Positions 1-20,341 of a stretch of 64,000 bases of DNA are shown piece after piece. The stretch comes from Cannabis sativa (lineage: Eukaryota; Streptophyta; Magnoliopsida; Rosales; Cannabaceae). How positions within the stretch are numbered: the stretch's first letter is position 1; each line of letters opens with the position of its first letter. Position numbers and translations under genes: made by a program. The stretch is taken from NCBI RefSeq assembly GCF_029168945.1, contig NC_083603.1:496001-560000 (forward strand), given 5' to 3'. The notes below the pieces were generated by a model, which saw only the letters and a program-made list of their open reading frames with translations, made no database searches and had not been told where the DNA came from.

Positions 1-95
1 ACAAAAATGGGGGAAAGAAGTGATTTTTAGATTTGATATGTTTAGTACTTGAAGTGGGTATTTGGTATAATAAGCTATTAGCTAATGTGTTGATA

Positions 96-3094
96 ATGGC
101 AGATGTTGAAGGTGGAAAGTTGCATCAAGATTATCATATGAAGATTGTTTGGAAAAAGGGGTTTATTCGGTTGTTTCTTGTTGGAGGGATCTTGTGGATG
201 TTTCTTATTCTTTTCGCTTCTTTGATTCATATTTGGTCTTGCCATTCTTCTATAACATTTGTTTCAGGTAACTTTACTTAAAGCTTGAAACTTTGTTACG
301 TACTCTTATGATTTTATTGTTATCTTTTCAATGTTTATATGTGGTTAATAGAGTTTTTAGCCAATTGATTCTTAACTGACTGGTCCATAGGTTGGCTCTG
401 AAGTTGGAAAGGTCATAATGATGAAAGTATTGGTATATGTTCTAAAGATAATTTACGTTCTTTTTCATAGCTACCAAGCCTTAAACCATGATTGGGTTTT
501 GGTAATTGGACAAATGCTACGTGTGTGATTAAAATCTATCAAAAAAAAGAAACTTGTGTAGTGTGTTTCGTCCCACATTGCTCATGTGTGAGTGATTTGT
601 GGGATTATTACACTCAGAGCTATCAAGCCTTAACCCCGTGATTGAGCTTTTGTAATTGGACAAATGCTATGTGTGTGATTGAAATCTATCAAAAAAAAAC
701 TGATTAGTTTACATTTCTTTCTAGCTACATATTCAGCTTGAGTTAAAACATTAAGCTAATGATATGGACATATTTTGAATTCCAAGAACTTACTTTGGTT
801 TGGTATATGAATTTCTCTAGATTTATAGATTAGATGCAAACGAATACGAAGTTATCAGCTACTCGCGGTATTCTTATTTTCCTGTGAATATTCTGCAATT
901 ACCTGCATTTATTTTCACTCAGGTTACTGTGCTAATTACTGTGAAAAGTGTTACACCTTAGTATTAGTCTCATTAGTTTAATTGATTAGCATTTTTAGTG
1001 GATGAGTTGCCAAGTCCTTGATGGCTTAGATGATTGTTTAAGTGTGTCTAATACTAGATTGCTATGGTTTGGCTAGCTAGGAATCTTTGTTAGTGTAGCC
1101 TATAAATTCTAAGAGGGAGTCTTATGACAAGATTATGGAATTTTGTGTGACTTATTTAGAGTCAACATTGCTCTAGAGAGATACCAAACTATCTCGAAAA
1201 GTTTGGAAAATTGTAATTCTTACTTTGATATCTACAAAATGCCTATTCTCTAATTCTTTCAAGAACTCAATTGGATCAATAGTGGATCAAAAAGCTTCTA
1301 TGTTCTTCAAGATTCAATTTTTTTGAACAATATATGTTTTGTCTCATTGACTTGCAGGTATGTGTAACAAAGAGAGTAAGGTTTTCACAATGTGGAGCAA
1401 CATAGGACTTGTACCAAAGTCACAATCCCAACACCGTAAGAACTTTGCAATCTTTTGTTGTTATGTCTCAATTTATGTATAGCTGTTGTGAATCTGTGTT
1501 TAATAATTTAGGGTGCTTTATCATTTAGGGTGTTCAATTCCGGTTCTGAGCGATCCTGAGAAAGTAGTTATTCCAGAAGGAAGAACTCCTGACAAAATTG
1601 TAAAAAAATTGTCTTATATTACAAAGGATGAGCATTCGAATAACGGATCTCAGAGTACTCCACTGTTTGGAGGACATGAAAGCTGGGCTCAAAGAGAAGA
1701 GAGTTTCAAGCTAAGATCATCCATGAAGGTAAAGTTTTTGCACACAGACATGTTTCGGTTATCTTAGCTTTATGAGAAGAAGAGAAATGCAGCATTGTCA
1801 AACAAAGATTGAAGCTTTGTATTTCTAGTTTATGGGAAATCGATGTAATTTGCTCTTGTGATTGCATTTCGATTTACCTGATTTGTATTTTCTTTGCTTT
1901 TCTTTAGGTTCATTGTGGATTTATTAAAGGTGGTGGGGCTGAAATGTCTGCTGAAGATAAGAATTATGTCAAGAAATGCAGATTTGTGGTTGCGTCTGGC
2001 ATCTTCGATGGATACGATATTCCACATCAGCCTTCAAATCTAAGTCCTCGTTCTAAAAAGCTCTTCTGTTTTCTTATGGTTGTCGATGAGATCTCTCTTG
2101 ATTTCATAAAGGAAAATGTAACCGTTAAGGAGGATGCAAAGGGAGGGCAATGGGTTGGTATATGGCGTCTCATTTTACTAAAACATCCACCTTATGATGA
2201 ACCAAGAAGGAATGGTAAGGTTCCGAAGATTATTACACACCGATTATTCCCCGAAGCACAGTACAGCATCTGGATTGATGGTAAAATGGAGCTATTGGTT
2301 GATCCATTGCTAATGCTAGAGAGGTATCTTAAAAGACAATCTCTTTGTTTTCTCATTGGATTTTGTGTATGAGACGAGTGAAGTAATTACAATAGTTTCG
2401 TTCTGCAGATACTTATGGCGTGGAAAAAATACATTTGCCATTGCTCAACACAAGCATCATCACAGTATCTATGAGGAGGCTGATGCAAACAAGCGAAGGA
2501 AGCGATATGCTCGGCCTCTTCTTGATCTCCACATGAAAATTTATCGTTACGAAGGAATGGAGCCTTGGAGTCCCGAAAAGAAAACAGTTAGTGGTAAGAG
2601 GAAACATCATTTTTGTTCTACAATTTGCTGACTTGGTTTTCATGAATTAACTGAAACTTGAATAAAATGCAGATGTGCCCGAAGGAGCCATCATCATACG
2701 GGAACATACCGCTATGAGTAATCTGTTTAGTTGTTTGTGGTTCAACGAGGTTGACCTCTTCACTCCAAGAGACCAACTGAGTTTCGGTTATGTAGTCTAC
2801 AGATTAAAGGGTTCGTTCGAGTTCTTTATGTTTCCTAATTGCGAGTACAATTCTCTGTTCGTGTTGCATCCACACATACGAGAGCATTCTTCTCGTATAG
2901 AGTGGGTAACAAACTGGGATCAGCTTAAAGGAAATGCTAAGATTTCAAATAAGGGTAAAGATTGGGATCAAGCTAGTGGGAGCAAGGATAATTTGGTTGA
3001 AAGTCGAGGGGGGTTAGGCTTGTGGACTCCTTATCCCGGAAACCTTGATTCAGTTGTTCTTCCCCCGGTAGTAAGAGCATCCAAAGCCGGCTGA
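96..3094 (+). CDS. DUF616 family protein (TOD1/MUCI70-like), 490 aa, six exons
   Basis: Exons read as 96-267, 1358-1435, 1529-1728, 1908-2323, 2409-2593 and 2673-3094; they join in frame to 490 codons plus TGA with GT-AG borders throughout. A short basic N-terminus is followed by one hydrophobic segment (about residues 24-46), as in a type II membrane protein. The DUF616 domain starts near residue 151 (VHCGF) and carries SGIFDGYD, WIDGKMEL, a His-rich stretch (QHKHHH) and IIIREHT. DUF616 proteins include Arabidopsis TOD1, reported as an alkaline ceramidase, and MUCI70, a putative glycosyltransferase for seed mucilage; the sequence alone does not decide which activity applies. Exon 3 must use the second of two nearby acceptors (AG at 1527-1528), because the first leads to a stop. 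The 5' UTR and promoter lie mostly outside the window. Family assignment is strong; the biochemical role is open. Confidence 0.9.
471..697 (+). repeat. Imperfect direct repeat in intron 1 of the DUF616 gene
   Basis: Two copies of an approximately 79-bp unit (471-549 and 620-697) share long identical runs such as GTAATTGGACAAATGCTA. They flank about 70 bp containing CCCACATTGCTCATGTGTG, which resembles the start of the TRIM LTR at 32.4 kb (CCCACATTGCTAATGTGTG). This suggests a local duplication around an old LTR remnant. No effect on splicing is evident. Confidence 0.6.
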
Positions 3095-4510
3095 GGTTAT
3101 ATTCTTAAGATTTCTTCATTGTTTCATTTACCATCTCATGTCATAACAGTTTTGTTGGATAACCGAGACGAAGAAGATTGACGGTGTTTGTGGCTACCAC
3201 GGAGTAGAGTCGGGAAAATCTCGAAATGCCTGCCAGAAAATTCTTGTAAAAGATTGAAAGGTGAAAATCAGAAGTATAAAATGGATATGAGTTAGTTTGC
3301 ATATATTGTAACACTGTTTAAGCTTTTGAAAAAGAAGCTAATGTTGCCTTTGCTTATTAGTGATTTCAATGGAAGGAAGAAAAAAAAGGAAATGATGCTT
3401 TTGCAAACTAAAAGTAATTATTCCCCTTGTTTTTTTATGATAATTTCCTCATTATTAGGCAGACAATATTATAAATATTTATATATATAGTTATATATGT
3501 ATGTATGAATGTATACAATCATATATTCAGTCAATTGCAGTGTCTAAATATGATGCAATATATTTTCTTAACAAAATTTAGTAAAAATTTGCCTTTGCTT
3601 TATACTTAAATATGCCTTTGTTATCTCTTTCTCTTGTGAGTTTGGCACCATAGAATGTGACTACTCGAATAAATGGTCATATTCAACCCACAAAATCTTT
3701 TAACACTTTAGTATAGGGGGTGTTGATAAAATAGTCGATCCAATCTAATCTGTACGATTCAATTCAATTTAATACTATTCGCAAAGTACGGATATCTGCA
3801 CTTACTTTTATCATGATAATACTAATATTATGGGTATTTATCTAATCTAATCCGCACTATTTTGCTCATGGTTTAAAGTTTAAACAATCTATTTCACAAG
3901 CGTATAAAATAAAAAAGCATCACCTCTTTGAATCCTACTTTCGGCGTGTTAAATTTATCTAAAACAAATACAAGTGTATCAGTGAATCTCTTTTAAAAGG
4001 TGCATTGTAGAAGTTCAAAACTTTCCAAACAACTAAATTGTTAACAAATTCATAAGCAATTCATCTTGATAGTTATCTTTGAAAAAAATAGATGACACTT
4101 TAAATTTGCTAACATTTCCGTAGCTTGAAAAGTCTTACCATCAAAATTTAAGAGAGATAAGTGCAAGTGGAATGATAATTGAGAAAGTTTAGCCGTAAAA
4201 ATTATTTCATTTCTATTTCATTACCTCCAACAAAAAACTACAAGTAATTTGTAGGTGAATATCCAAATTTAATTCTTTGTTGCAAATAAATTTTTAAATT
4301 TATTTTTACGGTAATAATATGTAAGTGATAATTCTAAAACTCTATAAGTACTAATCATTAAATGTCTCGTCATTATCCACCTTTTATTTTTTTTATAGGC
4401 ATATTTAAATTAATTTTTCAACAAAAAATAAAAATTTAATAACTTAAAATTACTATTTACTTACACTTAACCGTTCCAAAATTATAACTTAAGTATTATT
4501 ACGAGAATTA
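3095..4510. other. Intergenic AT-rich stretch with degenerate repeat copies
   Basis: No gene is seen. About 4070-4200 resembles one arm of the long-inverted-repeat family found in the HCF153-like intron and at 59 kb. About 4305-4500 matches the interior of the foldback element at 53.4-53.8 kb (shared phrases on CTCTATAAGTAC and ATTATAACTTA). The rest is featureless AT-rich DNA. Confidence 0.45.
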
Positions 4511-4655
4511 CTAAAAGACATTATTGTTACCTAATACTCTTCTTAGTGTCATACCACTAGTAGTATAATTAAGTATTGAATTTCATATAACTTAAAAAAA
4601 TCGCTAACTAATCCTAAAACGTCATGTATAAAAAGTGTTGGACACTCCTGATACC

Positions 4656-4840
4656 CAGGCCCGGCCCTGGGCATAGGCGGGCTAGGCCTGTGCCTAGGGC
4701 CCACCCAGCCCAGGGGCCCAAATTTTTTTTTTTTCTTTTAAAATTATACATTTTTTTTACCAATTTTGAAAAATACCATATTTTTTCTAGCATAAGGGCC
4801 CAAAATTTTTTTTTTCCCCTATGGCCCACTTTGTTTCAGG
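4656..4840 (+). mobile_element. Short non-autonomous hAT element (CAGG family)
   Basis: The element begins CAGGCCCGGCCCTGGGC and is flanked by a perfect 8-bp direct repeat, CTGATACC, at 4648-4655 and 4841-4848. An 8-bp target-site duplication is the hAT signature. Its interior (poly-T stretch, AAATACCATAT, GGCCC motifs) matches the inverted copy at 24283-24476. The right terminus (GTTTCAGG) is less conserved than in the other copies. It codes for nothing and sits about 200 bp upstream of the UMPS start codon. Confidence 0.75.
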
Positions 4841-4936
4841 CTGATACCCAATAATAATACTCGTATTATTCCCATACAACCGAGAATTAAACTTAAAATA
4901 TTCCAATTTCCAAACCCTAAACCCCTAACTCTGCGC

Positions 4937-4945
4937 ATAAATATT
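4937..4945 (+). promoter_or_regulatory. Probable TATA box of the UMP synthase gene
   Basis: ATAAATATT lies about 115 bp upstream of the UMPS ATG, followed by a pyrimidine-rich leader (CTTTCTCCACTTTC and similar). Position and composition suit a plant core promoter, but the transcription start was not observed. Confidence 0.4.
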
Positions 4946-5054
4946 CAGAGATAAGAAAACAATGTGTTCTTATTCTACTGAGTAAAGCTAAGCTAACCCA
5001 CTGAGCTTTCTCCACTTTCACAAGCTTTCTCCTTTACTTTCATCGCCACCGTCA

Positions 5055-14493
<9,439 letters not shown>

Positions 14494-16191
14494 AGAAGAT
14501 ATATATATATATATATATATTTATATAACTTCACTATGTGATTGTTGTCATTATTCTGATTAGAGGCCTATTCCCCATCCTTTTGAGGTTTCAGTGCTTA
14601 CTTTTCTTCTTTTCTCATAACTTGAAACAGTTTCTGGTGTGTTGAAAAGGTGTTTTCCTTAATAAAAATGTTAAAGGTTGGTTTTGAGTCTTTGACAACT
14701 TGAGAGTTTTGTACGGAATAAGAAATGCATTGCTATCTGGTTCAATATATAATATGCAAAAGAATATATCCATTTTCAGTAGATGAATGTTTATTATCAA
14801 TCTGAATAAAAACATATTAACTAATTAATTATCAGTTAATAATGAAGTAATGGCTTACAAGCCGCCACATCCAAAACCTATTATCCATTTCATGTGATCT
14901 TTCCTCAACTACTCACACATCCACATCATAGTTAAGTCAAAGTCAACATCTTCATGAAATATCCTCAGTATTATTACAGCATTAAAACAAAGCAAAAAGA
15001 GTTGCAACAATATTACAATTTGGTCAGGTCAGCTCCTCAAATGGTACGTCAATAAGTCAAGTTTTTTCTTTGAAAAACTTCATTGGATTGGCTCTATGGA
15101 GATGTAGTGTAGTCACTAGTGTTCATAAAGAGCTTAGAAAGGAGGTTCATTCTGCCTTCGAACTATCATGTGTCGATTCTATTATGGCGTTTTTGGTATC
15201 GAAGGAATAAGTACTTCTTCCATAAACATAATCGGTTTAAGTATTGAATTCGTTGTGCAATCGTCTTTTGATTACTATGATTGTTTTCCTAAGCTAATAG
15301 CAACACCAATGCTTGCCCAAAACTCAATGCCGATGCTGCTCCCCCGACTTGGTGACCAAAAAATGGGAAACCATGAGGAGACACTACTTCTCTCAGCTAT
15401 TTGGTCATGCCTTTCCACTAAACATGTCAAAATTTAAACACACTATAGCTAAAAAAAACTCTTAATAAGCAACAAATATGATTAACACTAATATATATAT
15501 GATATATAAAGATCAAGTGATTAGTCTACAATGATTTATAGTACAAACACTATAAATAACGTTTAGGGTGTGTTTAGAAAGTCACTGTGTAAGTTTAAAA
15601 AGTCACCGTGTAATTGAATTTTATATAATTAGAGAAAATAACAATACTCAAATTATGTAATGGTGTTCATGTTCCCAAAGTCATGATTGTCCTTCTAGTC
15701 TCTTAAAAAAATCTCAGCTTGGCCACAGAAAAATCAATCACAAGTGTTGCGATGACAACTTTAGCCAAGAAAAAATGAGTTTCCCTTTTCTTAATTTTTG
15801 AAAGAATAAAGGAAAGTCCACCTTATTTACTTGATAATTTTCCATTAAAAAATTTGAAAATTAATTATTTGAGTAATTAACTTGGGAGCATTGCCACTAG
15901 TCCCAACACTTTTTATATTAGATTCGATATTTAATTACACTAATAGCAGTATAAAATCGAAAATAGTACTAAGTACTAATAATACTTTTTAACAATTTTC
16001 TAACTTTAATATATTGGTCAAATAATCAATTAGTGCCTTTTGTTGTATATAATATAAGTTTTAACAAAACAATAAAATCATTCAAAGTTCTTGACTAAAC
16101 CAAAGAAAATACATTTTATTCCAATAAATAAATCCAAAGAGAAAATACATAATATCTAATTATATAGACTAATAAAGTAAGATTAGATTAA
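14494..16191. other. UMPS 3' region and intergenic DNA
   Basis: An AT dinucleotide run (about 14501-14521) follows the UMPS stop, and AATAAA at 14661-14666 is a plausible polyadenylation signal. Around 15168-15437 base composition is more balanced and frames are open on both strands (minus strand: PHGFPFFGHQVGGAASALSF), but I recognise no family. About 15568-15655 is a fragment of the TGTAATTAC-rich MITE family. About 15890-15970 resembles the short repeat surrounding the hAT copy at 24.3 kb. Confidence 0.4.
14661..14666 (+). terminator. Putative polyadenylation signal of UMPS
   Basis: AATAAA occurs about 170 bp after the UMPS stop codon, in the expected range for plant 3' ends. Plant signals are loose, so this is only suggestive. 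Confidence 0.3.
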
Positions 16192-16785
16192 TTACACAAT
16201 AAGATCATCAAACTCATCCTCTGAATTAGGATTATTATCACTTGTCTTCTTCTCCATCATCATCATATGAAATCTTCTCTTGGCAGAACTGAAATTAAGT
16301 TCAACAACAACAACCCCACCATAAATAAAAACAATACAAACATAAAGATGAAATAAAGCAAAGAAAACATCTTTACCAGACATTAAAACCCAAATATCAA
16401 ATAAAATTACACCAAATTTAGACACAATAAACCAACAAAAACAAACACATATAATTGAAAATGTAACAATTCCCAAATTCTCTGCCAATTCTTTCTCTGA
16501 TAATAATCCAATCATTATTATTTCCCTTCTTGTAATTTGAATAATTCTTCTCAATTTCACCACAAAAAAACCAATAACTCCAATCATTGTGATTAGGAAA
16601 AGAGTGGAAAATAATTGAGTTAGGCCACATTTAATACAAATATTTGCAAAATTAATTGCATTGTAAAATGCCATAACCCAAGATATTTCAGCAACCACTA
16701 TACAACTTATCACCATCATCAAATTATAACAATTATTGTTATTATTCTTATCATCATCATAATCATTCTTCTTCTTCATCATCAT
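16192..16785 (-). CDS. Intronless multi-pass membrane protein of unknown function, 197 aa
   Basis: I do not recognise the family. The protein starts with a charged, Asn/Asp-rich segment (MMMKKKNDYDDDK), followed by about four hydrophobic segments: near residues 22-45, 55-75, 103-128 and 138-163. A basic loop (KLRRIIQITRREI) lies between the second and third, and an acidic C-terminal tail ends EDEFDDLIV. Both termini would face the same side of the membrane. Arguments for a real gene are a single long frame in AT-rich DNA, four well-formed membrane segments, an ATG start, and a TATA box about 85 bp upstream. It may be one of the small four-helix membrane proteins common in plants. No catalytic or transport motif is visible. 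Confidence 0.7.
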   Translation of the reverse strand: MMMKKKNDYDDDKNNNNNCYNLMMVISCIVVAEISWVMAFYNAINFANICIKCGLTQLFSTLFLITMIGVIGFFVVKLRRIIQITRREIIMIGLLSEKELAENLGIVTFSIICVCFCWFIVSKFGVILFDIWVLMSGKDVFFALFHLYVCIVFIYGGVVVVELNFSSAKRRFHMMMMEKKTSDNNPNSEDEFDDLIV

Positions 16786-16867
16786 CTTAACCCAACACTA
16801 TTTTTTTTTGTATATTTTTACATATAATAATAAGTATGTATAATTATAAAACCTAGTGTAGTGTGTC

Positions 16868-16878
16868 TATATATATAG
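16868..16878 (-). promoter_or_regulatory. TATA box for the 197-aa membrane protein gene
   Basis: The minus strand reads CTATATATATAG about 85 bp upstream of the ATG at 16785, a standard spacing for a plant TATA box with a short leader. Confidence 0.5.
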
Positions 16879-16889
16879 GAAAATCCTCC

Positions 16890-17690
16890 ATAGCTAGTTT
16901 CCTGTTTTTTTTTTATTTATTTTTTTATTAAACACGAAAAGTTATAAAGCGCCTTAGAAGAATAAAGTTACTCTTAATAAAAGAAATTCCCTTTATATTA
17001 TTTGTGTTTATTTTAATAATTTTTTTAATATTTTATTTTTATTTCTTATTCTAAGAAAGTTTTATATACATTTTTTTGCCTTAATATTTAAAATATATTT
17101 ATGTTTATTATATATATATATATTTGTGTTTTTTTAAAATGTATTTTTTAAGATTTTTTTGTTTAATGAGTATAAACTAAAAAACATATATATTTACATT
17201 TAAGACAAGAAAATTTTCCTATTTATTTATTTTGCATATGTAATTAGACTAGAGATTTTTAAATTGATTTGTTAAGCTTGGAAGTTTAATTAACTTTATT
17301 GGTTAATGAGTGTAATATGCCTTTTTTCTAAAATAAAAAATAAAATAAAGGAAAGTTACTTTCCTTTTTTTTTTTAAAAAAAAAATGGGTACATGATCAA
17401 AATTTCCATTAATAGTGAATTTGACATAATCCAATCCGTTACATAAAAAATATATATTGCTTCAGCAGAATCAACAAAAAAAAAATGATTTTGACATAAC
17501 TAATGAATAAATAATGTTGTTTCCTAAGTTTTTCAAAAGCCATATTAAAAGAAAATTATGTTGAAGAAAATAAGATTAAGAAAGAAATAAAATGAGATGT
17601 TTTACGTAATCGGAACATTAAAGAATTTTAGTATACGCGTCAATATTATTAAACTCTTTTGCTATGGAATATATACTATTTTTTTATACA
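16890..17690. other. AT-rich intergenic DNA
   Basis: The stretch is very AT-rich with many A and T runs and no recognisable gene or repeat family. Confidence 0.5.
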
Positions 17691-17699
17691 AAAATTTCT

Positions 17700-18720
17700 A
17701 ACTATCTATATGAAGGGACATCTTATTTATAGGCAGGCTCATTAGGGTTTGTGTGGTGGAAAAAGTCTACTCGTGGGATAAATACAATAAAATATTTGTT
17801 ATTTGGCCCGACAAGTAAGATCCAGTTTGTAGGCAGTCGTCATTTGTACACAGAGGTACTGTTGACAATGACAACTTAGCATGAAGTGTCATTTTTTTAG
17901 GGAATGTGAGAGTAGTGGGCGTTGGCCTAAAAATATTATTTTCGTTTGTTACGCGCCTTTCCAAGGCCTGACAGAGAGGACGTGACAGTCAGAGTCCCGT
18001 AATTCGAAGGGGAAAGACTGGGAGTTGTACAATCCTCCATCGCCTGGGGAAGGTCATGTGTGATGATTCTGAGACTGTGTAGGTATGGGACTACATAGTT
18101 GAAGAGGACTTAAATGAATTGATTGGTACTACCTATATCAACAAGGTGCATCTTATTTTTTAGTAGTCCATCACGAAAGAACTCTATGGTTAAGCGTGCT
18201 TGATTTAGGGTAATTTCAGGATAGGTTACCTTCTGGGAAGTTTCCCTAAGAAGTGTGCGAGTAAGGACAAAACATGCTAGAAACACTCGTGTTGGTCTGT
18301 AGGGTCAGTCGTCATTCCATGAAGCAGCCAAAGTGATGTACTCGTGTATAAGAGCCATCATTCTGTGGGTGTAAGGGCCCAATAGAAGCTTGAAGCGGGG
18401 ACATTATAAAGGACATGCTGCCAAATTTTTGGGATTCTTGTCGGAGAAGTGCCACATAGGCTGGTCCCCCAAATATTATATGTTCCCAAACGCCTTTTCA
18501 ACTTTTGGTCCTCGACAATCTTTGAAGGTATTCGTCTTTGTCTCTTTGAGTGCCTATCAACTGATGTGAGATTACTTCTCGAGACCTTGTGTCCGATTTT
18601 CTCATTGCAGTTGTGAAATCCGAACAATACATCTAGCTTCGCCCATAGGTTGGGTGGTTTACCTATCTAGATCCAATGAATAGGCTCGACAATTTTAATG
18701 AGTTTATTCTAAGGCTTATG
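17700..18720 (-). mobile_element. LTR retrotransposon LTR remnant (family shared with 33.2-33.9 kb)
   Basis: This block has clearly higher GC than its surroundings and carries no intact ORF. On the minus strand it reads CACTCAAAGAGACAAAGAC, then ATACCTTCAAAGATTGTCGA, CCTATGTGGCAC, and later a TATA box (CCTATAAATAAGATG). The same ordered landmarks occur on the plus strand at 33.24-33.85 kb (ATACCTTCAAGGATAGTC, CCTATGTGGCAT, CCTATAAATAAGG). A conserved order with a promoter is what LTRs look like. The exact ends (TG...CA) and target duplication were not resolved. Confidence 0.55.
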
Positions 18721-20240
18721 TGTCATTTATCCGAAAATTTGAATAGTAAGTAACTTTTTTTTATTGAATAATGAACTTATCATTCAAATAATAATTGGAG
18801 AGTACAAAGAAGATAAAAAAAATTTATCATCGAAAAGTGAACTTGTGAAAACAAGTACCATGATCTTTGAGTATTCTATTTCAAGTATAATGAGAATTTA
18901 TTTTACTTTTTCCAAAAATTCAATATTGTATGTTCCCAAAATTTAAATACATTCTTCTCAAAAATAAATTAAATACATGTTTTATTTATGGTATGAAAAG
19001 CAACAAAACTAAATAAATTCTATCCCTTTTCAAATCAAAGACAAATTTTAATATTTTTGACTAATTAAGATTATTGCTCCTAAATATTTTAGACTATTAA
19101 AAAATTTATCGCGAACTATTGAGATTATTAAATTCAAGGATCTCTATTCAATTTTTTTAATTTTACTAACATAGTGATTATTCATTTACCAAATCGTGCT
19201 CTCCAAACTTTAATATGCAACAAATTGTGCTCTTGAATTTTGATATGTACCAAATCGTATTTTCTGAACTTGTATCCATGTAAGGTGTCTATTAGTAAAA
19301 TTGAACAAAAATTTTTGAATCCAAAATAATTTAAGGAAAAATTTTTATGACTTGAAAAGTTTGAAGAACATGTCAAAATTTAGTTAACAAAAATCTTAAT
19401 TATACATAATTATAAAACACCAGATCAACACCCTATATAAAAAAAAATCAAGAATTCAATCAAAACTCAAATAAATTCTAAAAACTCAAACTTTAAGTAT
19501 TATAAATCCTCCAAAACCAACACATTTTTAGATATATTTTTGGGGAATTATTTTATATACTATTTTTTTAACTTTTTTTTTTTTTTTCAAATTTACAGTT
19601 TGGGTTTCTAAAGTGGTTGCAGCGCTAGTTGCAATAGGGGTTTCTGTACGATTTTTTGTTACAATTTAGGTTGCAGAGCTAGTTGCAATATAAGTTTTTA
19701 TGTAGAATTTCGTAAAAATGCAAAAAAAAAAAAAAAAAAAAGCTGTTTTGAAGTAAAATTAGATTCAAAAGTATTTTTTATTAGATCTTTATATATTTTA
19801 GGTAATAAAATCAAATAAAAATAGAATAAAGAGGAGTGTTAATTATAATTTATTTAATTTTCACGCTTAAAATGAGAATTTTTTTATAGCGATATTTGTC
19901 ATAATTATAATATTATTCTATAAATTTTAAAAAATTTGAAATAATTTATAGTACCGAAAATAAAGTTCGTGATATTTTAATTCATCATGAATGTTCAGAA
20001 AATTTTAAATTTATTTTTAATATGATATATTATTTAAAATTTTTAAAAAAATATAAGGAATATCACTATCAAAATAATTTAAAAAGAAATACATTTTACA
20101 TTTTAATTTGTGTGTTTTTACACAAAAATTAATTAAAAAATTATAATAGGAGTCTCTTGTACTTGTAGTAAATAAAATAAATAAATAAATAAAATCTTTG
20201 ATTTGAGAGTCCAAGAAAGAAAGTGAAGAAAGAAGACCCC
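18721..20240. other. AT-rich intergenic DNA with a MITE-like copy
   Basis: No gene is seen. About 19555-19735 matches, in inverted orientation, the sequence at about 51255-51405 (shared motifs ATTGCAACTAG, AAAAAATCGTA, GAAACCCAAAC), so it belongs to a dispersed non-coding family. Several long A and T tracts occur. Confidence 0.4.
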
Positions 20241-20251
20241 TTTAATCTGGT

Positions 20252-20305
20252 ATTTTCTTCTTCTTCATCTTCTTCTTCATCTTCTTCTTCCTTCTCTCTC
20301 TAAAG
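20252..20305 (+). promoter_or_regulatory. Pyrimidine-rich leader of the KOB1-like gene
   Basis: An almost pure CTT/CT tract directly precedes the coding start. Such Y-patches and CT-rich leaders mark many plant core promoters and 5' UTRs of constitutively expressed genes. Confidence 0.45.
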
Positions 20306-20341
20306 ATCAAAGCTTTGTCTCTCCTGACCACAACCACCACC

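Noticed and set aside
18358..18627. Minus-strand open frame in the GC-richer block
   Set aside because: It falls within an LTR-like remnant that recurs at 33 kb, where the frame is not kept.
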